Source: Uloborus plumipes
Taxonomy: Eukaryota; Arthropoda; Arachnida; Araneae; Uloboridae
Length of the DNA: 64,000 nt
Assembly: GCA_038373865.1 (NCBI GenBank)
Contig: JAXGGA010001126.1
Span: 1-64,000 of the forward strand
Direction: 5' to 3'
Every line of letters starts with the position of its first letter. The stretch's first letter is position 1. Below the pieces are notes generated by a model that was not told the DNA's origin, made no database searches, and saw nothing but the letters and a program-made list of their open reading frames with translations. The position numbers and the translations under genes are program-made. Shown one piece after another: positions 1 to 10,969 of this stretch.

Positions 1-85
1 ATATCTAAATAATTAACTTAAAGTTTTACTTAAAACCTAAAAAACAAAATACACTTTCTAAAGATGCAAATTAACATCTTAAATA

Positions 86-260
86 CAGTCGAGTCTCAAT
101 AGCTCATAGTCCCAAGGGACCGGCTAAAAGCTTAGAGTTATTGATAGTTCGAGTTACAAGCAGTTCCTACTGTCTTTTCAAGAATTTGGGACCAAATGAA
201 TACTTTGAAATAAAGGTATATTTGAGTTTATAAAGGCTTTGAGTTATCGAGACTCCATTG
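86..260. mobile_element. TA-flanked MITE with CAGTCGAGTCTC ends
   Basis: This 175-bp element has imperfect terminal inverted repeats. The left end reads CAGTCGAGTCTCAATAGCTC, and the reverse complement of the right end matches it at about 16 of 20 positions. TA precedes the left end, while the right flank has decayed to AA. CAGT ends with a TA target suggest a pogo/Tigger-type Tc1-mariner derivative (family knowledge). It encodes nothing and resembles the larger element at 12367-12837. Confidence 0.6.
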
Positions 261-1059
261 AATGTTATTGAGGGTCATGTTCAACATGTTCTTGAGGAGT
301 TACGGAGAGGCCTGACAGACGTGAACAGATTCTAATAGCAGAGAAATATCTTTTCTGAAAGGAAGGGATTACAAAAAGAAAGAACGAAACAAAGTGCAAG
401 GTTCAAAATTTCTCTACACACATTCAAACTCTCTTAAAAAAAAAAAAAAAAAAAAAAATGCATGGCTAAGTTGCGACAATTCATGGGAACAGATGTTTAC
501 ATTATCTAGAAGAACACTTCCCTCAATGTTAGATAGGTGATTTATTGTATGTTATTTTTCAATTAAAATAAAGCAATAATAATGGCAAAGTAAAATATCT
601 AATTACAACATCATTGGGTGTTAATAGATCGTAATTTTTGTTAGAAGTACACAAACTAAAAATAAAAGAATTCAATAAATAAAATAATTTGAGAATTTAT
701 ATTAAAAGCTACTGCGATTAATTTTTATGAACTAACCATATGATCGTAAGTTTTTTTCAACCTTTTGTCGCACATCAATCCTTGAAGGTTTGCAGGTTCT
801 TCTTTCTAAATATTTTAACTAAAATATTTTTGAAAAGCTGAAGACAATCATACTTTTTCTGGAAATTGAAAAATCAAATATGCAGAATGCTTCCATGTCC
901 AGTACAAAGTCGGAGGGATAACTTATAATTTTTGTTTTAGAAGCAAAAATTGGTAAAAAGGAAAGATGAAAAGTAATTACATCATCTAAAAGGTTTATCA
1001 AACAATGAAATTTTCAACTGAGATTTTTGTAAAAAAGAAAATATTCAATTAGGTCCTCA
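261..1059. other. AT-rich DNA with no supported gene
   Basis: A/T-rich sequence with a poly-A run near 437-458. I see no exon, RNA gene or bounded transposon here. Confidence 0.5.
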
Positions 1060-1252
1060 CATCATACCGGATAACCCTCACATCAATTCCGGATATCTCC
1101 CACATCAATACTGGATACTTGCCGGATATCCTGCAAAAATCTTCCAGATATCCGTATCCGGGGCGGTCAGCCTGATCGGATATCCAGAAGTGCCGGATAC
1201 TTAAAATATCAGCCGGATACTGTATAGTTACCGGATATCCGGTCCACCCCTA
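1060..1252. repeat. Dispersed CCGGATA(T)-motif repeat
   Basis: About 190 bases hold roughly ten copies of CCGGATA, GGATATCC or close variants in both orientations with irregular spacing. It directly abuts the Tc1 relic that follows. No terminal repeats or coding capacity are visible. It is probably a fragment of a dispersed repeat. Confidence 0.5.
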
Positions 1253-2135
1253 CTTTTTAGGTTTGCAAGCAGTACACTATCTGATGTTATCACAGCATAT
1301 GTAGAAGATGGTAAGATGACGTCTTCAAAGCACAGCAGTGGCCGAAAGTCAAAACTTACTGATAGAGATAGACTGATCTTGAAACGCATAGCAATCTAAA
1401 AGCACCAGCAATCGTTATCCAAGATAGCATCAGAAATGAGCAGTTGTCTTCAAAATCAAGTTTTAAGAAAAACTGCCAAAAGGATTCTTCCTGCTGCGAA
1501 CATTTAATGCATGGTGGCAATTCGTAAACACTTGGTGACAGCAACTAATGCTTTCAAGTGATGCTAATGGTGCAGAGATCACAAAAAGTGGTCCCCACAG
1601 CAGTGGCAACAGGTAATATAGTCAGATAAATAGTCATTTACCCTGTTCCAGACGACCAGAAGCGTTATGATCCTGATTGCCTCTTTCCGACTTCGAAGCA
1701 TGGGAGTGGCTCCCTTATGGTGTGGGGAGCGATATCTTAGTGCTGTCTTAGGCCACTTGTTATTATGCATGAGAGGATCAAATCAGATCACTGTATGACC
1801 TGGAGAGAGACCGCGTTTTCAAGGGGAAAATGCCTGTCCAAGAATGGTTCAAATAGCATGAATATGGAGTTGAACATCCCGCCTTGCCCCTTCAGTCTGA
1901 CTTGAATATTATAAAACATTTATGGGATAATTTGAAGTCCAAACTTCATTCCCGACTTCCACCGCGATCCAGACTTTCGGAATTAGAGACATCTCTACCA
2001 GAGGAATGGTTTTATATGCCTTTAAATAGTGTCAATGATCTTGATACCCAAGTCGCATTAAATTTGTACTTTAGTCAAAGGGTCGTCTACCCCATTAATA
2101 AAGATTTTCCATTATTACACAGGTGTTTGTAGTCT
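1253..2135 (+). pseudogene. Decayed Tc1-type transposase
   Basis: Fragments of a Tc1-family DD(E/D) transposase can be read in changing + frames. An N-terminal helix-turn-helix-like stretch containing GRKSKLTDRDR lies near 1340-1390. A segment with SLMVWGAIS comes from about 1700-1740, and a C-terminal block with LNIIKHLWDNLKSKL comes from 1884-1960, matching the family's SPDLNPIEHLWD region. Stops and frameshifts interrupt it throughout, so it cannot be active. I could not define terminal inverted repeats. It lies upstream of the first visible WD40 exon. Confidence 0.75.
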
Positions 2136-2527
2136 TTTGTCCTCCATTTGTATGTATCAGTAAATTTGTCCACTATGCACTTAAAAATATCTTAAGTGTC
2201 CTGATATTTTTGTAATATTATTTCCTGATTTTTTTTTTTTTCAAAGCTACTACAAACTCTGATTTATGCCAGTGATATTCCACTATTTTTTATTAATGAA
2301 ATTAGAACAAGCACTGTTTGAAAATTAACGTCCCCTCCTCTTTCTATTCCTGATAAGAGCTCATTCCTGACACAGATACGCAGCATCATGAAATTATGCT
2401 GCATCTTGAGCTACTTTAATTGTATTTTTCAACTTAGTAGTTCAGTTTTTAAATTATTAGTGATACTACTGTATGTCATTTAATAATTTTGGAGCTTTAT
2501 TTACTTTTTTTTTGCTTACATAATCAG
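2136..2527. other. AT-rich DNA before the first visible exon, ending in a 3' splice site
   Basis: Noncoding A/T-rich sequence ending in a polypyrimidine-like stretch and the acceptor ATAATCAG just before 2528. It is presumably the end of an intron whose upstream exon I did not find. Confidence 0.5.
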
Positions 2528-2639
2528 GTTACTACTTTGGATGGACGCTATTTGCATTGCTTTGAAGTTGGTCATGGTGCAAATTCAATAGCTCCTACTC
2601 CTGAAACATATGGCACTGGTGCTGAAGATGGATTTTTTA
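2528..2639 (+). CDS. WD40-repeat protein, internal exon (first visible)
   Basis: This 112-base exon starts at codon phase 0 after ATAATCAG and ends before the donor GTATGTG at 2640, leaving one base of a split codon. It reads VTTLDGRYLHCFEV, then a Gly/Pro-rich loop ending in AEDGFF. The split codon joins in frame to the exon at 10867 and gives Ser. Codon use and lack of stops set it apart from its surroundings. The earlier part of the protein must be encoded upstream. The first residues resemble the end of one WD40 blade, with the rest as an inter-blade loop. I do not recognise the specific family member. Confidence 0.7.
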
Positions 2640-2795
2640 GTATGTGTACTGATTTTTTTAAAGTGATTTTTGATAGTGAAGTAATTTGGTTACCTTTGAT
2701 ACATTGCATTGTATTGCAAGTAATTAAATCTACCTTCATATATGTACCAATGTTTTAATCCTCCAATCCATACCCAATAATCCAAATACCCAATA

Positions 2796-3386
2796 CTCCT
2801 CCAATCCATTGAAACGTGTCACAATTTTTAACTAATTTCAACTTACTTTTCTTGTTAAAATAGCATTTTGCTGTGTGTGTGTGTGTGTGTGTGTGTTTTT
2901 CCCCACCATGAAATTTAATTTTTATCGTTTTTTTTAAATAGAGATAATTTAGAATATAATGTCACTTAAGACTCTCCAGTATTTATTGATTAAAGAGAGC
3001 ATTCTGATTCATGTTACAATTGATCCGTGAGAACATGGAGTATAAACAGTATTGGCAGTGTGCATTATCTTTCTTCCCAATGTGTCTGAAATAATGGAAA
3101 AAAAAAAAATCCCCACTCAACTACTAGCCTTGCTCATTGTGTTCATATAACAATTTGCCTTGACATTGTATGAAAGTCTCTCGGTAAATCAAAAGTGTAA
3201 GACTAGTATGGTTCTTTTACTCTGCTCAAATGAAAAAGAAATTCTCCCTGATTAAATTTTTACTCTGTTTAATCCTCCAATTCATTGAAACGTGCCATAA
3301 TTTTTAAATAATTTCAACTCACTTTTCTTGTTAAAAATAACATTTAGCTGTGTGTGTGTGTTTTTTCCCACCGTGAAATTTAATTT
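2796..3386. repeat. Local direct duplication with a GT microsatellite
   Basis: The segment 2796-2931 recurs, diverged, at 3270-3386. Both contain TCCAAT(C/T)CATTGAAACGTG, then TTTCAACT(T/C)ACTTTTCTTG, a (GT)n run, and CCACC(A/G)TGAAATTTAATTT. The GT run is longer in the first copy. This looks like an old local duplication inside the intron, not a transposon. Confidence 0.65.
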
Positions 3387-4279
3387 AAAGATTTAAAGGT
3401 TTATTTCTTTCCTTTTAAGGTGCATAGACATAGTCTCGGGCTCTGTGACAAAAATTGAGACATTAAATCTCAACAGGGTTATTTCAGTGTTCAATTGAGG
3501 GGCAACCTAAAATTTGAGGGAAAAATTTTCTGAACCAGTAAAGTAACACATAAGTTAAAATCTTATTTTGCTTGTGGGTGTACCAATAGAAACTGCTTTT
3601 GAAAATTGACTTTCACCTTAATGTGTCACTGTTTTTCTAAAGATCATCATTCTCCAAGGGCCCACTGTACCTATCAGTTATGATTTTACCAGATTTTTTT
3701 TTCCCCTAAAGATCAGAAAACTTGAATGCATAGGATGATAACTGAAACGTTTTATGTCTGGTAGGATAAAATGGTCATAATATCCATCAACTTGAGTGGA
3801 TATGAATTATAAGAAAAAAAATTCTGCCATTTTGCATGATATTAATAAAGAATACATTTCACTTAATTTTAGGAAGAAAAAAAATATATTTTAAGTCTTG
3901 GGTAAATTTTCTTTTCCATATATATTTTTGATCTAGGGTGGAGTAAAGTGGTCATAGTTAAAAATCCATGTAAAATCATCATAAATAACCGTAATATTTG
4001 CAGATGCTCTACACAGCTATTTTTTTTTTAAAGAAATAGACTTTTTAAAAATAAATTACAAGTTTGTGATATTCAACTATGGTTGAGAGTTGTGGCTAAC
4101 CAAGAATGTTATTTGAGTCCTTGATTTCATCAAAGTCATCAGGGAAGGTATAATCATTTCCAATGTTTAAATAATTTTAATTTCACTCTTTTTCTAGGAA
4201 CTTATTAAACATAGCATCTTCTCAATTTAGTCTGTGGGACGAAGGCACAAAAGATGCTTAGAAACATGGTTTCGTATGC

Positions 4280-5705
4280 CAACTTCGGGGACTACAAAAT
4301 GTGATATTTTTCTGAATTCTTAGAGTCCACAGATGAAAAAACCACAATGTTCCCAAAAAAATACTGTCTCATTAATTTTTTACAGACCATTAAAAATACA
4401 TGACGAAATAGGCGAAAATGAAATTCTAGAGGCGGATAATTACGTTCAATATCATAAAAATGTCTCTCTCTATATATATTTATATGTACATATAGATTGA
4501 CAGATAGATACTGTTTGATATTCTTTTCGGCGACCTTCCTCGAATTTGCACATGCATCAGGTCTCAATTGATTTTATGAAACTAGGGGTGATTGTGATAA
4601 GAGAGAGAAGGAATGTGAAGGGATTTTTCTGTTTTGATTTGTTTTTTGTTGGATTAGTTTATTTGAAGTGTTGATCAATTCTTGTCAATCCTCTTGATAT
4701 ATTTTTTTTTTTTTAAATTTCTCTTCCTTATCAGGTCTATGAAAATAAAATGATATCGGACATAGTAGAATTACTGCCATCGTGCATTTTCGCAATCAAG
4801 CTGCCTGCCTTTTTAAAATAGAACCGTTCAACGGTGCTAGGCGCGGCTTTCGAGATCGGACAGTAGATAGACATTTATTAAAAAAAGGTGTTAACAAAAA
4901 TAAGTAAACAATTTTTCAATTTAAATATAAATTTGAAAAAAGAAAATAAATACCTTCGGGCAATGAAAAAAGCATACGAGAAAACATATTAAACGCAAAT
5001 GAGCAGGAAAATGGCATACACGTGTTTCGGCGTTACAAGGAGCACCCTTTTCAATGCTAAAAATCTGAGTTTATGGATGAATTTCGTCAAATTTATCAAA
5101 TATTAATTCCAACTGAATTATCATGATCAGAAAAATCATTTATGCATATCTGCTGACACAAGGGCTTCATTTAATGAATATTTTTGCACCTTCATGTACA
5201 TCTTTTTGAAGAAGGAGTTTTCTGGTATGCATTGAAGATGTGTTTTGCAAAATTATCTGGTGCAGTACTGTCTAAAATTTTTTTGTGCGACCTCCACCGC
5301 ATCTGCGCACGCGCAAAGTCTCTTCTGACTTTCTTGAAATAGGGGGGAAAAGCAACGAGGAAGTAGTAAGCGAACAAAAGCTGAAGGCATCGGGAAGTGT
5401 GCATCCTAAACCTATCTCCCCTTTTTCAGATGGAAGCGTTCGTGGCTGCCCGGCGCACAATAGGCAGACAGAGGTATAACTTTCTGCAGAGCTCATTGGA
5501 GCTGAGTTCCTGCACTTTGTTTCAATTGTAGCTAAATTTTTGTATTTTAGTCGAAATTCAAGCTTTTTACGTTAAAAAATAGGTTCTGAAGACTATAGGG
5601 CTCCTGCCTTTATTTTGTTAACCCCACCCTCGATTCTTGTCAATCCTCTCTTTGTTTTTTAATTTCGATTACCTGCTTGCTCTATAACCTGGTCTTTCTT
5701 TATGC
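4280..5705. repeat. Diverged direct duplication pair
   Basis: The segment 4280-4745 and the segment 5270-5705 share landmarks in the same order: a stretch resembling GAGG(A/T)GGTCGC read on the - strand, and the sequence TTCTTGTCAATCCTCT followed by a T-rich run and a CCTGGTCT/CAGGTCT block. Divergence is high. They could be flanking repeats of an old element or a segmental duplication. I see no coding sequence between them. Confidence 0.35.
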
Positions 5706-5991
5706 TAGAAAATACATTCATAGTTTATATATCAGCCACAAATTTACAAACACTTATTCACTGTGAGCATACGCATGTATCTCACGCAAATTTAGTATTT
5801 CATGTAAATAAATGAGTAAATACCGAGCGTAGTTGATATGATAAGTAAAGACCCAATGCGTTATTATTCCAACCAACAGTAAGGTGTATTATAATATTAA
5901 TTAGAAATAAAATTGCATACCAAGTTATAAAACAGTCATACAAAATTAACTTTTAAAATATTGTCTGTTAAAAAAATGTAGCAATGATTAG

Positions 5992-6478
5992 CAGGGGTGC
6001 CCATACCCCCCCCCCCCCAAGCTCAATGGCGCAAATCCCCCCCCCCCCTACCCCCAAAAATTTTCACAACCCTCTTGTGCTTTTTATTTTTATCCCTCTT
6101 TTTTATTTTGATTATTTTTTAAATATTATTTATCTATTTCTTTAAATTATAACTATTATTTTTTTGCATATTATTAATTTTTTAAAAGTTCGAACTATGC
6201 ACAGGATAGAATCGCTTTTTTTTCCCTTCCAAACATTCCAAGCACACATACGCACACACAAAAACAAATAAATAATAATAATAAAATAAATGAAATAATT
6301 TAAATTAAAAAAAGTAAATTAATGAATAATTTTTATTACAAAAATCAGTAAATAATTTCAATTAAAAAATTAAATTAATAAATAATTCAAATAAATACAT
6401 AAATTAGTTTAAAAAATCCCCCCCAAAGTTTTGATGGCCCAACTTGCGCCATAATCCCCCCCCCTGTGGGCACCCCTG
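5992..6478. mobile_element. hAT-type MITE with CAGGGGTGCCCA ends
   Basis: This 487-bp element has ends CAGGGGTGCCCATA and, reversed, CAGGGGTGCCCACA, each followed inward by a long C or G run and then ATGGCGCAA. It is flanked by an 8-bp duplication, ATGATTAG at 5984-5991 and ATGATAAG at 6479-6486 (7 of 8 identical). An 8-bp target site and CAGGG ends fit the hAT superfamily. The interior is A/T-rich and noncoding. Confidence 0.8.
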
Positions 6479-6540
6479 ATGATAAGAAACAGAGAGGTTT
6501 AACATGAAAACAAGAAGCGTCCATCCGCGTAGGCTACGGT

Positions 6541-6581
6541 AGTGCAATTAACGAAACTCCTGTTGTTTCGTTAATTGCACT
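6541..6581. repeat. Perfect 17-bp hairpin
   Basis: AGTGCAATTAACGAAAC at 6541-6557 is followed by a 7-base loop and its exact reverse complement at 6565-6581. The flanks extend the symmetry only weakly (ATCCGC on both outer sides). It lies in the intron. It could be the core of a small inverted-repeat element. No function can be assigned. Confidence 0.75.
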
Positions 6582-8451
6582 AGAGCAAGCGGAAATGCGG
6601 ATTGATACATATTTCGATTTTCTTTGTTATTAAATCACAAAAGATATGAAGTAAGTCTATTATAACTTATTCATATATTTTGCTACATAAAATCGTATGG
6701 AAAAGAAAAATTAAGGTAGAAAAACTGTTTATTGAAATTTTACAGATATTTTGTGCAAAAGCGCCACCTAGGGATAATTTTTGTTGTGAAAGAGCCAACA
6801 GGCTAAGGAATATAGTCCCTATTTCAGTTATTAATTAAAACTTAATGAGACAAGCTCTGCTTGGGAACATTGGATTTTTCGATTGAGTACATCACTATTA
6901 ATAGATTTCAAGCAAGTTGAGATTGGTAAACGAACTTGAACGATATCGGTGCTTGGTCCACAGACTAATGTCTTTATTGATAAAATCATACATTACCGAG
7001 CAATATAATTTCTGAAAAAGGTTCTCAAAAAATTTGCTTTAAAAAAAATAAGAAAGAAAACATTTTTGATCAAGCTTTATTGAATTCTTCTACGTATCTA
7101 AAATCTTCTGAATTTTTTTTTTTTTTTTTTTTGAATTAATTATTTAGAAGGATTTTTTTGGGACATAACTTTTTCTACTAGAATATATTGAGAACTGGTT
7201 GCAGATAAGTGTAAGAATTTATCAAATATTACATGAGTGGAATATAATCTGATTCTAATTTTAATCCATGTATTGCATTTAAGCTCTGTTGTATATTATC
7301 CTGCTTGTCTTAAAAACAATAAATGTTTAATAAAATTAGTACTTAATTAATATCTGTTAGGTTGAGATTAAGTGATTTCAGAAGAAGGCTTTTTGGTAAG
7401 GAGGCCTAACCTATAACCACTATCCCATCATACTTGCGTTGTTCCAAAATATTATATCAAATGATGAAGTTTAGCTGTTAGTGATAAGTGGTCTTGAGAC
7501 CAGTTGAAAGCTTCCTTCACAGTCAATCTGATGAAAATCATAAAACAAAATTTCAAAGATAAGTTTAAAAAGGTGTTGAGATTTCAAAATGTTTCAGAAG
7601 CAAAAAAAAAAAAAACGACATTTTCGTTTATTAAAGTATTGCTGGTATTGAAATCTTGAATTCAAACTTTCATTTTTAACTGTTAAAAGATACAATCAAA
7701 TATTTACTCATTCTCCCATTTATTGCAAATATGTAGCCTTTTGTTTAACAAATAATCACTTAAAAACAATTGACTCAAGTTTTCTCTGATCACCCCTTTT
7801 AGCAGAAAGCTTAGGAATTCTATATAAGGCAGTTGGGTGGTCAGTAGGGTGATTCAAAAAAAATTTTTTTTGAATTTCTCTGGTCTTACCCCGCAGTTTT
7901 TTTACACTATTCATGAATGTGATGTATGTGAAATTTTAGCTCAATTGAATAATATTTAGAGGTCGCTCAACGCGATCGAATTCTGTTGAAAATTAGCAAT
8001 TTCGAGAGTTGGAGTATATAGCTTCATTACCCGAAATAATATTATTCTTCATATAAAATGGAATAACTTAAAACGTTAGTTTACTCTACTAAGTAATTAG
8101 TCAATAAAATAATAGCTCAAAGTGAGTTGTAACGATTACCCCCCCCCCCCCCGCTCCAAAGCTGCATTATCTCTTACCTGAGTTTGGGTAGAAAATGCAG
8201 CTGCAAGCTCGGGCTGTGGTTTCTGTTTTCTTTTCGGTTGTTTGAGGTGTATGAGTTTATTTGGCTAAAACACCTAGCATCCACTCTAGACAGGGCCCAG
8301 TATAAGTGACAGAAAGCCACTTTGATAGTAGCTGCTACAGTACAAAGTATGGGTCAAAATGGGGAGGATTTGACAACGTCCATAAAACGGTAAATGCAAA
8401 CTATTCGCTCTGAATTGGCCGTTAACTTACAAAAGTCGTTTAAATCTAGGA

Positions 8452-9684
8452 CTTCCTTTGATAGTTCACTGGAACGAAACACTTATGCAAAATATATTGG
8501 GAAAATGAAGGATGATCGGCGGGTTTCATACCAGTATTAGTATCAGGACCACAAGCATTGATGATTTACTTCTGGGTTCTAGTAAGTTAGTCAGGCATTG
8601 GAATTGCTACGGAAAATGCTGCTATACGATAACCAGTTAGATAAATGGGAACTTACTGAGCTCGTACGTGGTATGTGTTTCAATACGACATGCATTGCCG
8701 GTACTAAAGTTGGAGCATGTTTGAACTTGGGGAAAAAAAAAACTAGGGAAGCAACTTTTATATTGTGCTTTCCGCCATTATATTTTAGACATTGTGTTTT
8801 CTGTGGTATTACAACCGAAATCTATTCTACTCTTGGTCTCTCGGTATTTTAACCGATAAACCAAGAAATAGGTAGAATTGGGGTATTTGATTGCGTGCAA
8901 TGTCAGATGCGATGTTCACGCAATTGCGTGGAACCATCCACTGCCATTGGATCTACAATACTGCTTTTTAAGCGGTTTTAGCAATCATAGTCCAGAATAA
9001 AACATTCTAATTTTAAACCTGGAGTGAGGAACGATGAGGTTGAGGAGTTGGTAGCACATTCAGAGCAACGTGCAACTAGTAATGGAAGTTGCGCAAAGTT
9101 AACTTCTGATGACCCATGTAAAAGAAGTGTCCAAGGAAGATACTAGAGCTTAGTGCGATTTTCTTGAGCAGAGCACCTTCTCTTGGTGTATGTTTTCGTG
9201 TCCCAGGAGTGGTTCCTCGTGTTATATCTGTGTTAAAGATTCTTTATGGCTTCAAGTTATGGATATTTCCCAACCAGTTCAAACTTGCAGCTGGACAAAC
9301 AAAAGGTATTCGTAACATATGAATGTGATTTCTTTCACATTCTTATCGTTAATGGGAAAGAATATCTAAGAGCTGGGTTCCCAGCAACCCTTTTTGTGCA
9401 AGCACTAAGAAATGATTTGGAATATTTTTAGCGTCCTTATTCATGTAAAGAAGAAACTCAAAATATATCAGCTGTTTGATCCTGAGCATTCGAATCTTTA
9501 AGATAGCTACCAACAAGGCTTTATACTACCAAAGAAACTGAGGATTGTAAACGACAATACGGAGCGTGGCATGGCCCTTATTGAAGCATTTGTTAAGACT
9601 ATCACTAACGACGAAAAACAAAGACAGTGTCTTCTTCAAGTGGTACAGGAACACAGAAAAGGTTTCAAAGTTGCAAAAAAGTAA
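8452..9684 (+). pseudogene. Transposase relic of the TAGGGTGAT family
   Basis: Coding pieces appear in shifting + frames: LPLIVHWNETLM near 8452, WELTELVRGMCF near 8648, an ACLNLGKK stretch near 8715, and a C-terminal piece with IVNDNTERGMALIEAF near 9541, ending at a TAA at 9682-9684. The order (HWD-like, FDTT-like, a CRHH-like region, NDxxERG) matches a widespread, often unnamed arthropod transposase-like family, as I remember it. The second copy at 43400-44545 shows the same blocks. Frameshifts and stops make this copy non-functional. Confidence 0.7.
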
Positions 9685-10030
9685 CCTTAAAAAGTATTGC
9701 AAGAATTAATGAGCGAATTACTATATATTTAATGTATTTAAATTTGTTTTTTATATTTTTTCCGTATTTGATTAGTTTTCATACTTTTCTGCATTTCATT
9801 GGTTTTTCAGATATATAGTTCATTTTGTGATTGCACGCTTTTTTTCTTCGGAGATATAAAAAAGCAATAAAGTAACTTTATTATTATTATTATTTACGTT
9901 CGCATTTGTGCCACTATCACAAAATTTGAAGTACTCCTAAATGTAAATATAGTTTACTAAAATTTTGGGCGAATAATTCAGTGTATATAAAGGGCCTAAA
10001 TAAGACGGTAAGACGAATAAAAATACAAAG

Positions 10031-10540
10031 GCTACTTTTTTCTATAGATATCATTTACGATCACGTTTTTGTCAATATCACGAAATTTCAAGGCGTTTGA
10101 GCGACCTCTAAATATTAATATATTTTGCCAAAATTTTGCACAAATAATCAGTGTATATAGTGGCACAAAATAAGAGGGTAAGACGCACAAAAATACAAAG
10201 GCTACTTTTTTCTATAGATATCATTTACGATCACGTTTTTGTCAATATCACGAAATTTCAAGGCGTTTGAGCGACCTCTAAATATTAATATATTTTGCCA
10301 AAATTTTGCACAAATAATCAGTGTATATAGTGGCACAAAATAAGAGGGTAAGACGCACAAAAATACAAAGGCTACTTTTTTCTATAGATATCATTTACGA
10401 TCACGTTTTTGTCAATATCACGAAATTTCAAGGCGTTTGAGCGACCTCTAAATATTAATATATTTTGCCAAAATTTTGCACAAATAATCAGTGTATATAG
10501 TGGCACAAAATAAGAGGGTAAGACGCACAAAAATACAAAG
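10031..10540. repeat. Three identical 170-bp subterminal tandem repeats
   Basis: Units at 10031-10200, 10201-10370 and 10371-10540 each begin GCTACTTTTTTCTATAGAT and appear identical by eye. A diverged partial unit precedes them at about 9870-10030. Each unit contains GAGCGACCTCTAAATATTA, the inverted counterpart of a block near the left end of the transposon. They are therefore amplified subterminal repeats, recent relative to the decayed coding region. Confidence 0.9.
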
Positions 10541-10866
10541 TTAATTTTTTTCCATACATTTCTGAATCACCCTAGTGGTCAGTTTTCTCCATTACCCCTG
10601 TTGGGGATCAGGTCCGGTTCCTCTTGGTGAAAGACAACAACCTTAAGGTCTAGACCACATTGCACATCTAAAACTATACACTGACTGACTTTTTAGGAAA
10701 TAGGTTCTCAAATTCAGAAGAAAATGAAAAAATTAGTAGTGGAATCTTGACTGGTGTTCACTTTATTGAAATCAATACACCAAATTTAAAAATTGAAAAT
10801 GTTTTGCTGATTTTAAATTTGCTTTTTGTAGCTATTTTGTTCATTAGTTAATCTTGAATATTTTAG

Positions 10867-10969
10867 GTATAATGATGGTTGGTGGAGATATTATATCTGG
10901 ATATATTCCGGATGTTGGAATCCAAGAACGTCTAAGAGAACATGGGAATGTTCCCATATGGAAGTTAAG
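10867..10969 (+). CDS. WD40-repeat protein, exon 2 visible
   Basis: This 103-base exon lies between the acceptor TTTTAG and the donor GTAAAT. Two leading bases finish the Ser codon from 2639. It then reads IMMVGGDIISGYIPDVG and QERLREHGNVPIWKLR, leaving two bases (AG) that pair with G of the next exon for Arg. VPIWKL starts a WD40 blade. The joined reading frame is open across all visible exons, which supports the splice model. Confidence 0.78.

Larger units (their letters stand above)
7845..10574 (+). mobile_element. 2.73 kb DNA transposon with TAGGGTGATTCA ends
   Basis: The element begins TAGGGTGATTCA and ends TGAATCACCCTA. It is flanked by a perfect 8-bp duplication, GTGGTCAG, at 7837-7844 and 10575-10582. 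Inner blocks also pair in inverted orientation: GGTCTTACCCCGC on the left against GTCTTACCC on the right, and AATATTTAGAGGTCGCTCAA near 7950 against its complement inside each right-hand 170-bp repeat. It carries a decayed transposase on the + strand and a tandem repeat array near its right end. It sits in an intron of the WD40 gene. The 8-bp duplication is compatible with hAT-like elements, but I cannot place the superfamily. A relative lies at 42793-45122. Confidence 0.88.
2640..10866 (+). other. Intron of the WD40 gene (8.2 kb), transposon-bearing
   Basis: It begins GTATGTG and ends TTTTAG. It contains the local duplications at 2796-3386 and 4280-5705, the MITE at 5992-6478, a hairpin at 6541-6581 and the transposon at 7845-10574. 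The stretches 3387-4279, 5706-5991, 6582-7836 and 10583-10866 are A/T-rich, and I see nothing specific in them. Confidence 0.6.

Noticed and set aside
5192..5496. Overlapping short open frames near the GC-richer patch at 5.3 kb
   Set aside because: They overlap each other on both strands, have no recognisable domain or splice context, and lie in a duplicated noncoding segment.
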